Below, in pieces: positions 49,501 to 59,850 of a DNA stretch of 64,000 nucleotides. The notes below the pieces were generated by a model. That model was not told the DNA's origin and searched no databases. It saw only the letters and a list, made by a program, of their open reading frames with translations. Origin of the DNA: Undaria pinnatifida (taxonomy: Eukaryota; Sar; Phaeophyceae; Laminariales; Alariaceae); assembly GCA_012845835.1 (NCBI GenBank), contig JABAKD010000008.1, positions 7,300,775 to 7,364,774 on the forward strand. The letters run 5' to 3'. How positions within the stretch are numbered: the first letter of the stretch is position 1; every line of letters starts with the position of its first letter. The translations under genes were made by a program, and so were the position numbers.

Positions 49501-52500
49501 TCCTCAAGTGAGTGAGTAGTATTAAGAAAAAAAAAAAAAATGCTCCCCTACCGTAGCTATGTATCGGTATCATGTCATATCATATCATATCGTATCGTAT
49601 GATATCGTATCATGCCATATCATATCATATCATACCATACCATACCATACCATACCATACCATATCATACCATATCGTATCATATCATACCATATCATAT
49701 CATATCATATCATATCATATCATATCATATCATATCATATCATAGGGGTTTATGAGCGGTTGAGCTCCTCAAACGTGGAGCTATCGGTTAGTATGATACT
49801 TTTACGGGCGCGTTTGTTTATGGACTAGCGCGTAGAAAAGCTTGTCGGGCTGCGGGAACCAGTGTCTTCGAAGTCAGTCATGTTTCAGGTGTGAGATGTT
49901 GAGCTCCTCATGCCAGGAGCTCAAGAAACTTCTTAGAATCTGCCGCACCCCTAGCGCGGGATGAGTCCTATGGTATGCCTCACGCAAATACTTAGTTTGA
50001 CGCGAAAAAAATATATATATATATATATTTGGACAAAATAAGGAAAGTGCAACCCGATCAACAATCCCATGGCCTATGTAGGGATGTCGCCATTAATATC
50101 GTAAAGCGCCATGAATAAACATGCTACAACAGAGGTGCACCAAATCTGTTTTGAGGCTCTTAACCCCGTGAGATTGAGCTCTTATCATGTACCTCACCCA
50201 AAATGTGTTTATTGTTATACCTGGTATATCAGTAAAGTAAAAATGCAAAACCGATGAACAAACTCATGGTCTAGGTACACAAAAAAAACACGTTTGCAAA
50301 ATACGGATGACATTTTCCGACGATTTTGGGTTGCGGAGCCCTGTCATTCAGATACCATCGTATTAATAGTATTGTAGCCAAAAAGTGTACCTTGATACTT
50401 CTGTTGTAGCTCGCGTCCTTAGCCCGGTTAGCCCGGTAAGCACTGCACCCAGTTTGTGTTTGGGGACAAACCGCGTGGAATATTTTGGTTGAGTTTATTT
50501 TCCCACAGCAGTGCAAGTAAGTGGGTGGCTCCCAATAGTGCCGGTTGAATAGTGCGACTGCTCTCTGTGGTGCCGGTGGTATATCTTGGCGCTACTGAAA
50601 CTCTCTATAACCCTATTCGCAATAGTGCCGGTGCCCTGAATAGTGCCGGTATATTGGACTGGCACATGCCGGCACTGTTACCCCCACCCCCAGACGGCGA
50701 AACAGGAAGGGGATGAGAGAACCAAACAGCTTTTATGTAATATATGGGAAAATCGTAATGAACGCCCAAATATTGGAGGTGTCTCGTCTCTATTGGGAGT
50801 AGGAACGATGCTCCGTCTCGAAAGGGATGCGTGGTCAATGGTCAAATGACTAAGGCCAGCAACAACTGAGTACCCCCCCCCCCGTTGGTAAAAAGTTTTT
50901 TAAGGTACCTAATTGTATGCGCGTGTATCACTAACGCTAACGTGTGTGAAAACGACAGGGAGAGGCAGAGGCGAGCGCAAGAGCGGCTCGAGAGAGCCTG
51001 GCGGCGAGACGGGCGACGAAGGCCAAAAATTTCGCTGAAATCAAAATGGCTATCCAGGAAGACATGGGCGCAGAACTAAAAAGGTGTGTGCTCTCCAGCT
51101 TCGCGCAGGCTCCGAAAAATGACGTAAATAACTGCAGTAGTGCGTGTTCAGCTAGAGATACGGGAGACCTCTGGCGATTGAAGTGCAGGTCGCTCAACGA
51201 GGTCAAGATAGCGTCCACAGGTTGTCGGTTTTTCTAACAATCCGTGATGTGAAAAATTGCGAAACTACCCGATGCTTCGGACTAGGCAACTGCCAACGCG
51301 CTCCTTGCTCCTTGCTGCATCCCTAGAAAGCTACCTCTCTGGGCGGCAATGTAAGAACCGGTGGGGTGCTGTTTACGTATAGCTTGCAAATATAAGTGTC
51401 CCGGCCAAAATCTTTGACGTCACAACCGAGTTGTCTCTAAAAACAAAAACATGTACCTGGTACTTCGTGTGAATACTCAGAGGGTCCTTAAATTTCCTTC
51501 CAGAGTGGCCTACCGCAAGATGCCACGTGTACCCCTCCTGCAGCAGTAAACAACACCGGCTTGACGAGGCTTTCGTCGCTCCGGCTGTTCGCGCATATCA
51601 TTCTGACAGGCTCCGATGTGTATTTCAAGAGCAGAAGCAAGACAAAAAATCGCTGGGCCCGGAAGAAGCACCCCTGTGCAGTAGATGTTCCGATGGTAGC
51701 TGCGCTCCGCAGCCTCTTAGAGCGGACATGGCATGTCAAGCAGGAAGCGCCACCGTGGCGACCGCGCGTGCGAAGGAAGAAAGGAATGTGGATGACGCAC
51801 AACCCTTATGCCTTTGTGGTGCTCCGTTAACATGCGGCAGCGATGATTGCGCTAACTCGACTAACAACAAGAGCAGCCTCGCCACGGCGCCTGCATCCGT
51901 TTTGGTGGAGGAGGAAGTGAAGAGGAGGATGGCGTGTGTGCTTGCCGCAACAGCAGTAGCCGAGGGTGGAGTTGCGGCGTGGGCGGGGGCGTTCTCGTCT
52001 GCGAGGCGATTGATCCATGAAACTTTAATTTCTCTTTGCAAGTATACAACCAACCTTCTGGGCGCAGAAGGTGACAGCAAACCGGGCGCAAAAGTCGGCA
52101 GCGAGCACACACTGATGGGGATGCTCTCGAACAGACTGGAGTCCGCCGCCGGCGGCAATAATCCAGGCGGCCAGGAATCGAGTGCGGTGGTTCCGTGGGT
52201 GCCCGGTAACTCGAAGACCGAGGCTTCGGCGGCGCTGGAGGTTCTGCGAGATGGCGTTGAATCTGTCACCGATGGAATCCGGTTAGCGTTAGTTAATCAC
52301 GCGGCTCGATTGGTGCCTCCAGCCGCCGCTGCCGCCGCCGCCGTTTCAAGAGTGATACAGCACGCCTCAACGGCCTCGCAGACAGAAAAGGAGAGGGAGG
52401 CGGTGGAAGAGCGAGGGGAGGGCGGGGGCGTGGACTTTGGCCGGGATATGTATTGTAGTGCTCAGCAACGCTCTGTCGGTGTGCAGGTAAGCGCACCAGG

Positions 52501-53987
52501 CGAACCCGCCGAGCGAAGCGCGGAGATTGCGGTCGGCTTTGGCCGGGAGCTGTGTTGTACCGCTCAGCACTGCATTGTGGGGGTACCGTTAAGCGAACAA
52601 AGCGAACCCAGCGACCGAGGGGCGGAGGGTGCGGTCGGTCAGCGACGCACTGTTGGCGTACCGGCAAGCCAACATAACGGACTAGACGAGCGAAGCGCGG
52701 AGAGAGGGGGCGATGCTAGTGGAGTGGACGCGGCGGGACCAGCAGAGGCGGCACCAGCTTGGGAAGGGGGCAGAAGTGGTCGGAGTTCTATCGAGCGGAA
52801 GCGTGACCATGACCGGGAACGGCGACGGCGGTCGGCAGATGGCGCTTTGGTAGACAAGTTGCGACAAGAGGTGGATGTGCTGAACGACGCGCTGCAGCGG
52901 ATGGAGTTTGAGAAGGAGGACCAGAAGCGGTTGCTAACCCTCCGCTTCGAACACCAGCAGGTGACATACTTACTGTAGATTTATTTGACGTTAATCAAAG
53001 CCAGCATCGAATGCGTTCGGCATCGTAAAGTCGTCGTTAGGCGTATCTGCCAGTGAGGCGCCAGTAAGCGCGTTTGTCTAACTAACACCCACGTCCTCTG
53101 AGACTCAAATCAAAGTCAATCGCTGCCAACCCCAAAGGCTACTAATCCTTGGGGACCTCTGTAGGGAAACACCGTCTAAAACAAGTGTGACGGTTACAGC
53201 GTCGGCCATCCGAGTTAGGGAATGCCACGGTGAAAGTGTGTTAGTAGTGTGTTCCATTATTGGTTTTCGGATCTTCCTAGGGCTCCAGCACCTTTGTGTG
53301 CCCACGGACTCTAGATTTGTTTACAAGAATTAATGTGAGAAAACAACACAACAACTGCTGATCCTGTTGGGACTTTAAAAGGACAAAAATGAATATAACA
53401 AGTGTGACGGTTACAGCGTTGGCCATCTTGATTGGGAAATATCACTGCTGTCGTACGAAGCGGGCATCTTGCGATACTCGTCAAGCCTGAAGACCCTACA
53501 GCATATACGTGGAAGGTAGCCCTCATCTACGGCCTGAGAAATCACGAACTGTAATGGTGGCAGTGGGCACTAAAGTGTTTTTTAGGGCCATTACTAGCGA
53601 CACCTATTTGGCAAGTTTATGGAAAATTGGACTTGCCAAAATAGCCATAAACTTGCCAAGGTTGTCCTTAGATGTTTCCCTAGTCCTTCGTTAGACAATT
53701 TATGAGGGGCTTTTATTTTTGCCAATTTCATTTGCTGTTTCAAGCTTGGAAAAAGTAGCTCGTCATTTTTGCTATTCGCTACACCGTGCAACGTGCGGTA
53801 CGATAGGCGGCAAAATTCGCTCGCAAGCCTTTCGCATCGATGCGAAATGAGCTCAACACGAAATCCGCTCGTTGTCTTTCGCCGTAATTCTTCGGCCATT
53901 CAGGCCGTCGAGCTCGAGCGGCAGCACGCTGGGCACGAGTTAGGACTCCGCAAGATGCATGAGTACATCATGGCGATGGAGCAGGAT
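37495..53987 (+). CDS. Large coiled-coil protein, unrecognised (9 exons located)
   Basis: Nine plus-strand exons join with compatible phases into about 1082 residues with no internal stop. Most exons are rich in Glu, Lys, Arg, Gln, Leu and Ala with heptad-like Leu/Ala spacing: exon 1, end of exon 2, exons 3 to 5, exon 6 (tandem 24-residue repeat), exon 7, end of exon 8, and exon 9. Exon 8 also holds a long Ala/Gly/Ser-rich, Cys-containing middle part with 34-residue repeats. No enzymatic domain, signal peptide or membrane segment is visible. Such a layout is typical of cytoskeletal, centrosomal or golgin-like scaffolds, but that is only analogy. After exon 9 a good donor is followed in frame by a stop (GTG AGT TGA), so the protein either ends there or continues in exons I could not find. 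Confidence 0.7.
37586..38199. repeat. Coiled-coil gene intron 1
   Basis: Contains a 30-bp direct repeat (TTCGCGAGGTTCCACATCAC, twice at 37788-37848) and a copy of the GCTTGCAA-type element (about 38000-38115) right before exon 2. Confidence 0.6.
38200..38702 (+). CDS. Coiled-coil gene exon 2
   Basis: Codes about 167 residues: a Ser/Asp-rich start (DDSSISFASEAPTP), His/Arg-rich middle, Ser-rich SSSSGTDSSASEQ, and then a helix RRAEQDEAARLLRSQLAAAR, EQKEIVTRSLQRQLDQ. Acceptor GCATCAG|AT; an earlier T-rich acceptor at 38130 leads into a stop. Donor CAG|GTCAGT, phase 0. The open frame fills the exon and closes soon after the donor. Confidence 0.75.
39400..40952. mobile_element. Composite palindrome of two Harbinger-like elements
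   Basis: 39476-40266 is a full plus copy; 40263-40952 is an inverted copy sharing the GGCC at the junction. 39400-39475 is an inverted fragment of the tail (GGCTTTCTTA..TGCAGTCGG) that the inverted copy lacks. Together they form a near-perfect 1.5-kb palindrome in intron 2 of the coiled-coil gene. The 326-codon frame at 39333-40313 lies wholly in this repeat and is not a gene. Confidence 0.8.
41724..41854 (+). CDS. Coiled-coil gene exon 3
   Basis: Codes 43 residues: RGEIEEQTQARAEEKLVAAL, AKASGLKEELARTSEL, LVEGALE, strongly helical with heptad Leu/Ala. Acceptor GTACAG|CGA, donor GAAAG|GTGACC, phase 2. Confidence 0.75.
42600..44185. repeat. Inverted repeat with arms of about 400 bp, loop about 800 bp
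   Basis: 42605-43000 is the reverse complement of about 43810-44180 (GACAGAAAGCGGTATACCGCC / GGCGGTACACCGCTTTCTGTC; CCTTTCAATTTCCGACCGAA / TTCGGTCGGAAATTGAAAGG) at roughly 85 percent. The loop holds a (GTT)n-linked module (43060-43130) and a GCTTGCAAAGATGAG element (43375-43450). It may be a transposon with long terminal inverted repeats; no coding region is inside. Confidence 0.8.
44195..45090 (+). repeat. Two copies of the TAGGGTTCAGCA(C/T)TCCCACT family around exon 4
   Basis: 44195-44285 and 44930-45085 share TTTCCAGCTCA, AGGAGGTTT, GTGGTCGCAG and CCCTTCT in order. The second extends to TAGGGTTCAGCACTCCCACT. Relatives: 5030-5110 (plus), 100-280 and 45655-45840 (minus). One copy lies on each side of coiled-coil exon 4. 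Confidence 0.65.
44527..44826 (+). CDS. Coiled-coil gene exon 4
   Basis: Codes 100 residues of coiled coil (NLEQRCSTLAKDLRKSVQ, DDLEGRVSESRAELVRV, EELQRVQESATREARALRQE, LRASLEQTKDKF). Acceptor GGCAG|G restores the codon split from exon 3; donor GAAAG|GTGATT, phase 2. GC content is well above the surrounding intron. Confidence 0.8.
46229..46346 (+). CDS. Coiled-coil gene exon 5
   Basis: Codes 39 residues (DSWRDEAELHASEVESLRE, TVSALRQYSENDTIDQLLCQ). Acceptor TGTTAG|G, phase matches exon 4. The donor is CAG|GCGAGT. If it is not used, the frame continues through ASELRALSTRSSI to a stop at 46386-46388, which would give a short protein; splicing to exon 6 keeps the frame. Confidence 0.7.
47060..47235. 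repeat. AAGGCGGTATCCC(G/T)ATAT tandem repeat
   Basis: About nine degenerate 18-20 bp units in coiled-coil intron 5. Isolated relatives are at 26290-26340. Confidence 0.8.
47350..47575. repeat. GACCCG-rich tandem repeats, related block at 48330-48450
   Basis: Dense GACCCGACCC / GGGTCGGGT words in degenerate units. The second block at 48330-48450 is in the opposite orientation, so the two flank 47600-48320 as a loose inverted repeat. A C-run is at 47932-47945. Confidence 0.65.
48722..49198 (+). CDS. Coiled-coil gene exon 6 with tandem 24-residue repeat
   Basis: Codes 159 residues: ISRWKRRAEELEQLQRV, a Ser/Pro/Gly-rich linker, then coiled coil. RLQDANNALRQELFEAKEKL (48971-49042) is followed at once by a second copy RLQDANNGLQREVLEAKEKL (49043-49114), a 72-bp tandem duplication. 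Acceptor TACTCAG|ATA, donor GAG|GTGCGC, phase 0. Confidence 0.8.
49565..49745. repeat. (CATAT)n pentanucleotide microsatellite
   Basis: About 36 units with CATAC and CGTAT variants in the left half and pure CATAT in the right half. Coiled-coil intron 6. Confidence 0.97.
50690..50885 (+). repeat. Dispersed family copy ending in a C-run
   Basis: Matches 12040-12215 (TATGTAATATATGG..CGTAATGAACGCCCAAAT, GGTGTCTC, GGAGTAGGAAC, ATGCGTGGTCAA, GAGTACCCCCC) and, inverted, 21165-21265. It stops 75 bp before coiled-coil exon 7. Confidence 0.75.
50959..51083 (+). CDS. Coiled-coil gene exon 7
   Basis: Codes 41 residues: GEAEASARAARESLAARRAT, KAKNFAEIKMAIQEDMGAEL. Alpha-helical and Ala/Arg/Glu-rich. Acceptor CGACAG|GGA, donor AAAAG|GTGTGT, phase 2. 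Confidence 0.7.
51544..52960 (+). CDS. Coiled-coil gene exon 8, large Cys/Ala/Gly-rich exon with internal repeats
   Basis: A 1417-bp exon coding 472 residues. The first part has scattered Cys (CSRCSDGSC, LCLCGAPLTCGSDDC) but no recognisable zinc-finger spacing. The middle has helices with Ala runs. Residues encoded by 52430-52531 and 52532-52633 are two 34-residue repeats (VDFGRDMYCSAQQRSVGVQ / VGFGRELCCTAQHCIVGVP), with a third, shortened copy from 52634. The end is basic then coiled coil (DKLRQEVDVLNDALQRMEFE). Acceptor CTCCTGCAG|C gives the right phase; the nearby TTCCAG|A at 51503 gives a stop. Donor CAG|GTGACA, phase 0. Confidence 0.8.
53110..53480. repeat. 50-bp repeat pair in coiled-coil intron 8
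   Basis: ACAAGTGTGACGGTTACAGC plus GTCGGCCATC at 53180-53230 recurs at 53398-53447. The GTGGGCACACAAAGGTGCTGG word (minus) at 53288-53312 also occurs at 59590-59615, so a dispersed element is involved. Confidence 0.65.
53904..53987 (+). CDS. Coiled-coil gene exon 9 (last one found)
   Basis: Codes 28 residues, AVELERQHAGHELGLRKMHE and YIMAMEQD, continuing the coiled coil of exon 8. Acceptor CATTCAG|GCC, donor GAT|GTGAGT. Reading through the donor gives Val-Ser-stop, so this may be the C-terminus if the intron is retained. Confidence 0.65.
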
Positions 53988-54704
53988 GTGAGTTGACCTG
54001 GCTGCTTGTGTGATTCCTTGCGCTACGTTCTTGTCGCAGCACGTAATAATTCAGTGAACCTTGTTGATAAGGCTCCCCGATGGCACCACAACAGTTGTTG
54101 GGACATCGCCAGCCATGGTATTGAAAACCACGTCTGCCTTCCTCGACTGTGTAAGGCTGGGCACTGGCACAGTATGTGCTGGCAGTAGTAATCTAGTGGC
54201 GGTAGCTATTTACTGATTGAGCCCGCCAGTACATGCTGCCAGCAGATATAATCTTACGTATGTAAAAAAAAAGCACGCCGTATGTTATTTCGAAAACCCA
54301 CCAATGTTTATGCCCTAGGCCGCAGGATACAGTTGCCTTTGCTCTAACAAGTCGCCTGATGTGCGAATTGCCTCTAGTTCTTGAGAGACCTTAAGTAGTT
54401 TTTTTGTATGGCTTAGTTTGGGTAAGTAGTCGCTTCACCTTGTTTTTCTGCATGTGCATGCCTTCCAGGTTATACGTCATCTTTTTCCCCATATCCTATA
54501 CTCTATCAAAAATATCCTGTGTCCTGGACCTTCGCAGGCATCTTAGAGTTAGGTTATTTAAGGCGTTTTATTCAAAATCCCTTCTCGTAGTACAGGAACC
54601 ACACGCTGTACACACAACTGCTTTTTTTTCATACTGTATACTATACCAGGTATGTTTACTTACATTGTCTGTGTAGGCGGCTCACCGCACTAGTAGTTGT
54701 GAAA

Positions 54705-55070
54705 TTAAAGGTGGGGGACACAGAGTGCCCCCTGCAGGTCTGCCAATTGAGCAGGTCCTCGGAGAGTACTCACTTTCGTTCCGTCGTAGAGATGTAGCTT
54801 TATTCGTTTCCACCAGAGCCCGGGATAGCTTCTGAGATGGGAGGCGCGTGCCTCCGATCTAATTCCTAACTTCCCCGAATATAAACCGCCAACCTTATCA
54901 TACGAAACCCATCCAAATGATCTTAAATTCGGATACCTACAGGCCTTTCGAGGCCGTATCTTAACATAGTGCCATATTGCACGCGCCTCGTGCATCTCCC
55001 TACGTTGCGCTTCGGGCACATCCCCTTGCCCAGCAGTTCGGGCTGCTTTTTGGTGTGGTCGATGCTGCAT
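54705..55070 (-). other. Open reading frame of unknown status
   Basis: A 121-codon open stretch with varied composition, including IWHYVKIRPRKACRYPNLRS and YPGLWWKRIKLHLYDGTK, followed by a GTGAGT donor-like site near 54768. It is not low complexity, unlike most chance frames here, but matches no family I recognise. It may be a transposon relic or an exon of a minus-strand gene. Confidence 0.2.
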
Positions 55071-57379
55071 TCGTCAAATTAGTTTCGACGGTTTCCCCCT
55101 GATATCCAAAGAGGTTAATGGAGTGAAACGCATTTGCTAGCCGTGGTTTAAAGCGAACGTTCAGGAATCACGGCGTGTCCCAATATTCCCCCCGAGCATT
55201 TTCCCTCCCCACTGCCATCTCGTGCGCCGCGTTCAACCGATGTATTGAGCAGTTCTTTGGAGGCGGCAGGGCGGCTTGACGATGGCGTTGGTGTGCGTGC
55301 CGCAGCAACGGGACTTCCCCTACAGCGCCGAATGAGCATTGTTGCCCGCTATAGTGCCTGTGAAATATTTGGCACTAATGGGAACTCACAGTAATGGCGG
55401 TATGCGGAGTAGCGCCGGAGTAGTGCCGGTTGCCGCTATAATGCCGGTATTTTCGGCTGGCATTATACCGGTGCTATAGAGAGACTACTGTTGTACCGCG
55501 TTGTATTGTATCGCGCCTGACTCGCTGTCGCGTCTGCTCTGGCAGAAAGATGGGGACGCCTCTCCATGCGCATGCTTGACTTTTGTCGTGGGTGTGGTGA
55601 AGAGCTCCTCCTGTCGTTTGTCCTCTGATCGGGCACCCTCCTGGTGCACCATTCCATAGTACTACTTTTCTTAGATATGCACGAGCATACTGCTGTATCT
55701 CTTCACGTACCGTTTAATAGTTGTAGGATCCTAAGGGAATTGAGCAAGCTATAATTACTTCTTGCTTTGCTGTTTGTCTTTTTATTGGTTTTTGAGAGTA
55801 GTTTTTTACTGCCATGGAGCAGTGTGTTTTGCGCATGGCTTGCACAGGCAATAATAGAAAGGGGAGGTCGGCTGAGCCGCGTGAAGCCAAAAGTTTATGG
55901 TGTAGAATAGTTTTGGCCCAGGGCTTTATTCGGAGTGTACGGGTTTAACGTAGAGCTATTTGTGTATTATGTGGCTGGTGCGACTCGACCCTGCTTGGTA
56001 AATATGTATACGCCAGGTACACTCTAGGTGCACCGAAAGAGACAAGAGCTCAATATGTATGTTTTCATCAGTGTTGCTGAATATGGTTTAACGTAGAGCT
56101 ATTTGTGTATTATGTCGCTGGTGCGACTCGGCACTGCTTAGTAAATATGTATACGCCAGGTACACTCTAGGTGCACCGAAAGAGACAAGAGCTCAATATG
56201 TATATTTTCATCAGTGTTGCTGAATAGCGTCAGTCAGCAGTGATTGCGTCAAGCTACGAGCATACGTATGACGACACTCTTGTTTTCTGGGTGTTATTAA
56301 ACTGCATCGCATTTCGTAGAAGCTTCTCGTCCTTTCGTCATACAAAGTGTGTCTACAGCTCAGCTCCCGAGGACTCTAAGCAGGCTCTCTTCGTCCTCCC
56401 TGCTATAAACGCCACGTTTTTTGTCTCGCGAAGGGGTTGACCAGCGCTACTAAAATATTTGCTTCGCTCGCCGACTCCCCACGACTTTACTAGCCACTGG
56501 CTGTGGTTTCATACGTGCGCTGTGTGTGCAATGTACCTGTTGTACCAGGTACAGTGTGATATGTGTGCGCGTTCAGCTGGATGATATCGTGATGTGTGCG
56601 GTCAAAAAAAATATCCGTGTATATGCCGGGAATAAACTCGGGAGCTACCATCCTTGACGGGCTGCTTAAGGTTAACCACATTCAGCCACAAAAGGGCAGC
56701 AGTCTTCACGGGAGTACAGAGAGCGAGCGCAGTTGCCCGGGGCACCTACTTGTTTGGCCGAAGTCATACGTGAACCTTCACGACACCCATAACCTACACG
56801 AGTACGAGTGCGTATACTACTACTACTTCGAGTACAATGTCCACAACAACGTTTTGTTGCTCACAAGCCATCAGACGAAGGCTCCGTACTTCAACAGAAG
56901 GGCAGCAAGACGGCGAGTTACTGCAAACAGCATGTATGTCGACAACGGCATAAGGTCAATGTCCACCACGAGCTGCGCTCACGCTACAATACCGCACGTG
57001 CACAGGGGGATACTGTCTGTAAAATACGCGTAGCTTTGGGTGCTTTTTTTATAGGGGGAAAATGAAGATGCTTCGAAAAAACGACGATTACATCATTGAC
57101 GACGCCTAAAAAGCAAAACAGCAACCCGGGTTGGTGGATTGGGCGATGGGCGACCACGCAGTTAGGATCCGGACTGGGCTATGTGACATGCGCACTGCAC
57201 GATACCACTGCTGTTGATGTGGTTGAACAGCTGCGCTTTTGGCTTTGCAAGCTGCGTGATGCGCCGGTCGCGCGTGTTTAGTTTTCCTCCTCAAGGATGC
57301 ACCGCAGTGGATAGATGGTGACACCCCTGCGGGTTACAAATATTGCCGTGTATATGATGTAAAGAGCTCGTACACATAC

Positions 57380-57458
57380 TTGTCCAAGTGCCAGACGCCA
57401 TCTATGATCACCTCTTGTTCATCAAACAGCAAAGCATTTGGGGCCGGCGGCAGCCAGG
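57380..57458 (-). CDS. Isolated exon-like segment, unassigned
   Basis: Flanked by a strong acceptor (TTTCTCTCTGCAG) and a GTATGT donor, with an open frame between: WLPPAPNALLFDEQEVII, DGVWHLDK. The hydrophobic/acidic alternation looks like real protein. I could not find neighbouring exons with matching phase (it needs phase 1 in, phase 2 out), and the family is not recognised. It could belong to a small minus-strand gene between the coiled-coil gene and NLE1, or be chance. Confidence 0.3.
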
Positions 57459-58394
57459 CTGCAGAGAGAAAGAACAAAGCGACAGTCCCGTGAATCCCCG
57501 ATCGTGATATACAAACATCCAACCTGAACGTTTACAACTCCCGTTCAAATTGAAGGGTGGTGGTGGTTATCGACGCTTGCGTTTGCATCTCCCACAACAG
57601 CTCCTTTGGAACGATGGCGTCCATGATTGCTGGGTCGGCACAAGTAGGAAGCAAGCGAGGCAGGACTGAGCCTGAAGAGAAACAGGTGGAGTGTAGCAGA
57701 TGGCTCACCACGATGAAAAACATCTCGCAAATCCATATTCTAGAGGGAGGAGAGTGCGTTGCTCGTCGTTGCACTCCCTAACATGGCCACCTGCACCCAC
57801 CCCCGCGAGCCCAACACACGACGGAAGGTGGTAGACTGCTATTGCTCGTCTCTTGTAGTGGTTTGTACTTGCGGTACGCTAGTGATCGTGGTTTTGTCAT
57901 TGTATGAAACGTGTACCATACTAGGACGAAGGCAGAGCTATACACCGTCCGACCTGACGTCATCCAGTACTGCACGTCCTCTCACGTTGGTTGCTACAAC
58001 TGCTCCGCCGCCACATTTCAGCACCCCAACCCCCGGCTCTCAGTGTCTCAGCATTCGTCAATAATGAAATCTTAGACGCCGTACGTACCTCTCCTTGCCC
58101 ATGTATACTTCGCTGGTTAAGTAAATCCTTTGGGACTTCAGAGGGAAAAAATGTCGGAAAAAAGTAACGATTACACCCCCCTGGGGCATGACAGGGGACG
58201 AGTCCGATTCGCAGTGTCGGGAGCTTTGCGACACGCGTACAGCATGGCGATACTCATACTGCTTGCTGCGCGCTCTTCCTATTGGTAGATCTGGTAGACC
58301 AATACATAGATGCTTGGCAACATTGCAATTGTTGTTTTTTTATCGCTGTACGTGGGGTCCCGAAAGAATTCAGCTCTAGTCCGGCCACATGTTT

Positions 58395-58487
58395 TTTGGT
58401 ACGTCGCGTTTATTGACACACGCCAAGGCTTCAACAACAATCAACCGTGCCTGAGTTTGGTGCGCTGACTCCGACGATGACCGTGGT
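58395..58487 (+). pseudogene. Diverged copy of the NLE1 leader
   Basis: Resembles 60088-60166 directly upstream of the NLE1 start: GTACGTCGCGTT, CGCCAAGGCTTCAACAAC, GTGCCTGA and GCTGACTCCGACGATGAC follow in the same order. It stops before the ATG and is 1.7 kb upstream, behind a Harbinger-like element. Confidence 0.6.
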
Positions 58488-58616
58488 CGTTTTGTGTATG
58501 CCTCACTCTTGCCTCGGGATTTAACTTGATGTCGCCTCAAGTTGATGGCACATCGGCGCGTGCTACGATAGATGTGCATCATTTTTTTTCCGAGATCCCT
58601 CACTTTCGGAGTTGAA

Positions 58617-59411
58617 GGCCATTTCTTACACAGTCGGATTCCGCCAGTCGAAAACGGCCCTTTTCGACTGGACTTTTTTTCGACTGGATTCTTCTGGTCC
58701 GTCTTCTTATCGTCGGTCGGGTCGATTTTATAGTTTTTGTGCTCTTCCTAGAGTCGGTTGGTGTGAGGGAGTACTGCTGTACTGCTGTATGGCAGTCGAA
58801 AATCGGTTGACAGCTCTGTCAGCTGTGCTCCGCGCGTTCTTCGCCAGCAACGCGCGCTTCGCGCGCGACGAACCTTCGTCCAAGCGGGTTGGTGGCGTTG
58901 GGCTTAGCCGAAAGCCGCCAAAGCTATGTCTGTGGCGTTGCACTCAGCCGAGAGCCGCCAAAGCTACAGCAGGCGTAGCCGTTGTTGGCAAAATGGCATC
59001 AATAACCCGAGCTGCTGCTGTCGTGTGATACACGCTGCTGGCGAGCGGAGCTAGGAGAGTGCGCCCCGCTAACTTGCGGCGAGAAGCAACAGCAGTGATA
59101 GCAAAGGCAGCGTCGGCGCTGTTGTACGATACTGCTGTGTGGTACCTGGTATGGGTGTGTAGGCGTGTGGGTGTGTGCTTTGTGGTAGGATGAGTGATGC
59201 GATGGGTTCAAAAATCAGGGGTCAAACTTTTTCGACTGAGTTTTTCGACTGGAGGATCCACTCGAGAAATTCGACTTTTTCGACTGGACCCGCCAGTCGG
59301 AATTCTCAGTCGAAAAAATTTGAGTCGAAAAAGGCTTTTTCGACTCTGTAAGAAAGCCCGATTTGGGCTGGCCGTTTTCGACTGACAAATCCGACTGTAT
59401 AAGAAATTGCC
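58617..59411 (+). mobile_element. PIF/Harbinger-like element upstream of NLE1
   Basis: Same family as 24305-25078 with ends GGCCATTTCTTACACAGTCGG and CCGACTGTATAAGAAATTGCC, about 795 bp. Flanks are GAA and TAA, so the target duplication has decayed. It sits between two copies of the NLE1 leader. Confidence 0.75.
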
Positions 59412-59787
59412 TAAGACCTCTGCAAAAAACTGATTTGGAGAAAAATAAAACTGCTACCGGATGAAACACCCCATGGCCTATTAATAGGTGTACAACGAGA
59501 AACATGCAAAAAAAAAACTTTACCCGACGATCTTGGGTTCTTGTTGTTGTTGTTGTTGTCTCAAATTCACTTTTGTCAAACATCTAGAGTCCGTGGTCCC
59601 ACAAAGGTGCTGGAGCCCTAGAAAGATCCGAAAAACCAAATGAAATCAAAATTCGTCCGGGAAATACTACGTTTTCCCGCCTAAAAACGCACGATTTTGG
59701 GTCAAGCAGCCCCGTCATTCAGAGACCATTTCAGACGAAAAGCGCTACCTGTATCGCAGCACGAGTTCATCGCGATAATTAAAACAA

Positions 59788-59850
59788 ACGCCAGGCTTCA
59801 ATTCAACAGCAACGGTGCCTGATTTCGGTGCTGACACCCGACGATGGCAT
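59788..59850 (+). pseudogene. Second copy of the NLE1 leader
   Basis: CGCCAGGCTTCAATTCAACA, ACGGTGCCTGATTTCGGTGC and CCCGACGATGGC repeat 60112-60170. This is the third occurrence of the leader sequence in 1.8 kb. Confidence 0.6.

Noticed and set aside
55148-55339. Minus-strand frame ending ERGARDGSGEGKCSGG..PERSL and a stop
   Set aside because: Could be a terminal exon, but no acceptor in phase and no partner exon; composition alone is not enough.
57545-57690. Exon-like sequence readable on both strands (minus MDAIVPKELLWEMQTQAS; plus MASMIAGSAQVGSKRGRTE)
   Set aside because: Neither reading joins in phase to a neighbour, and the two exclude each other.
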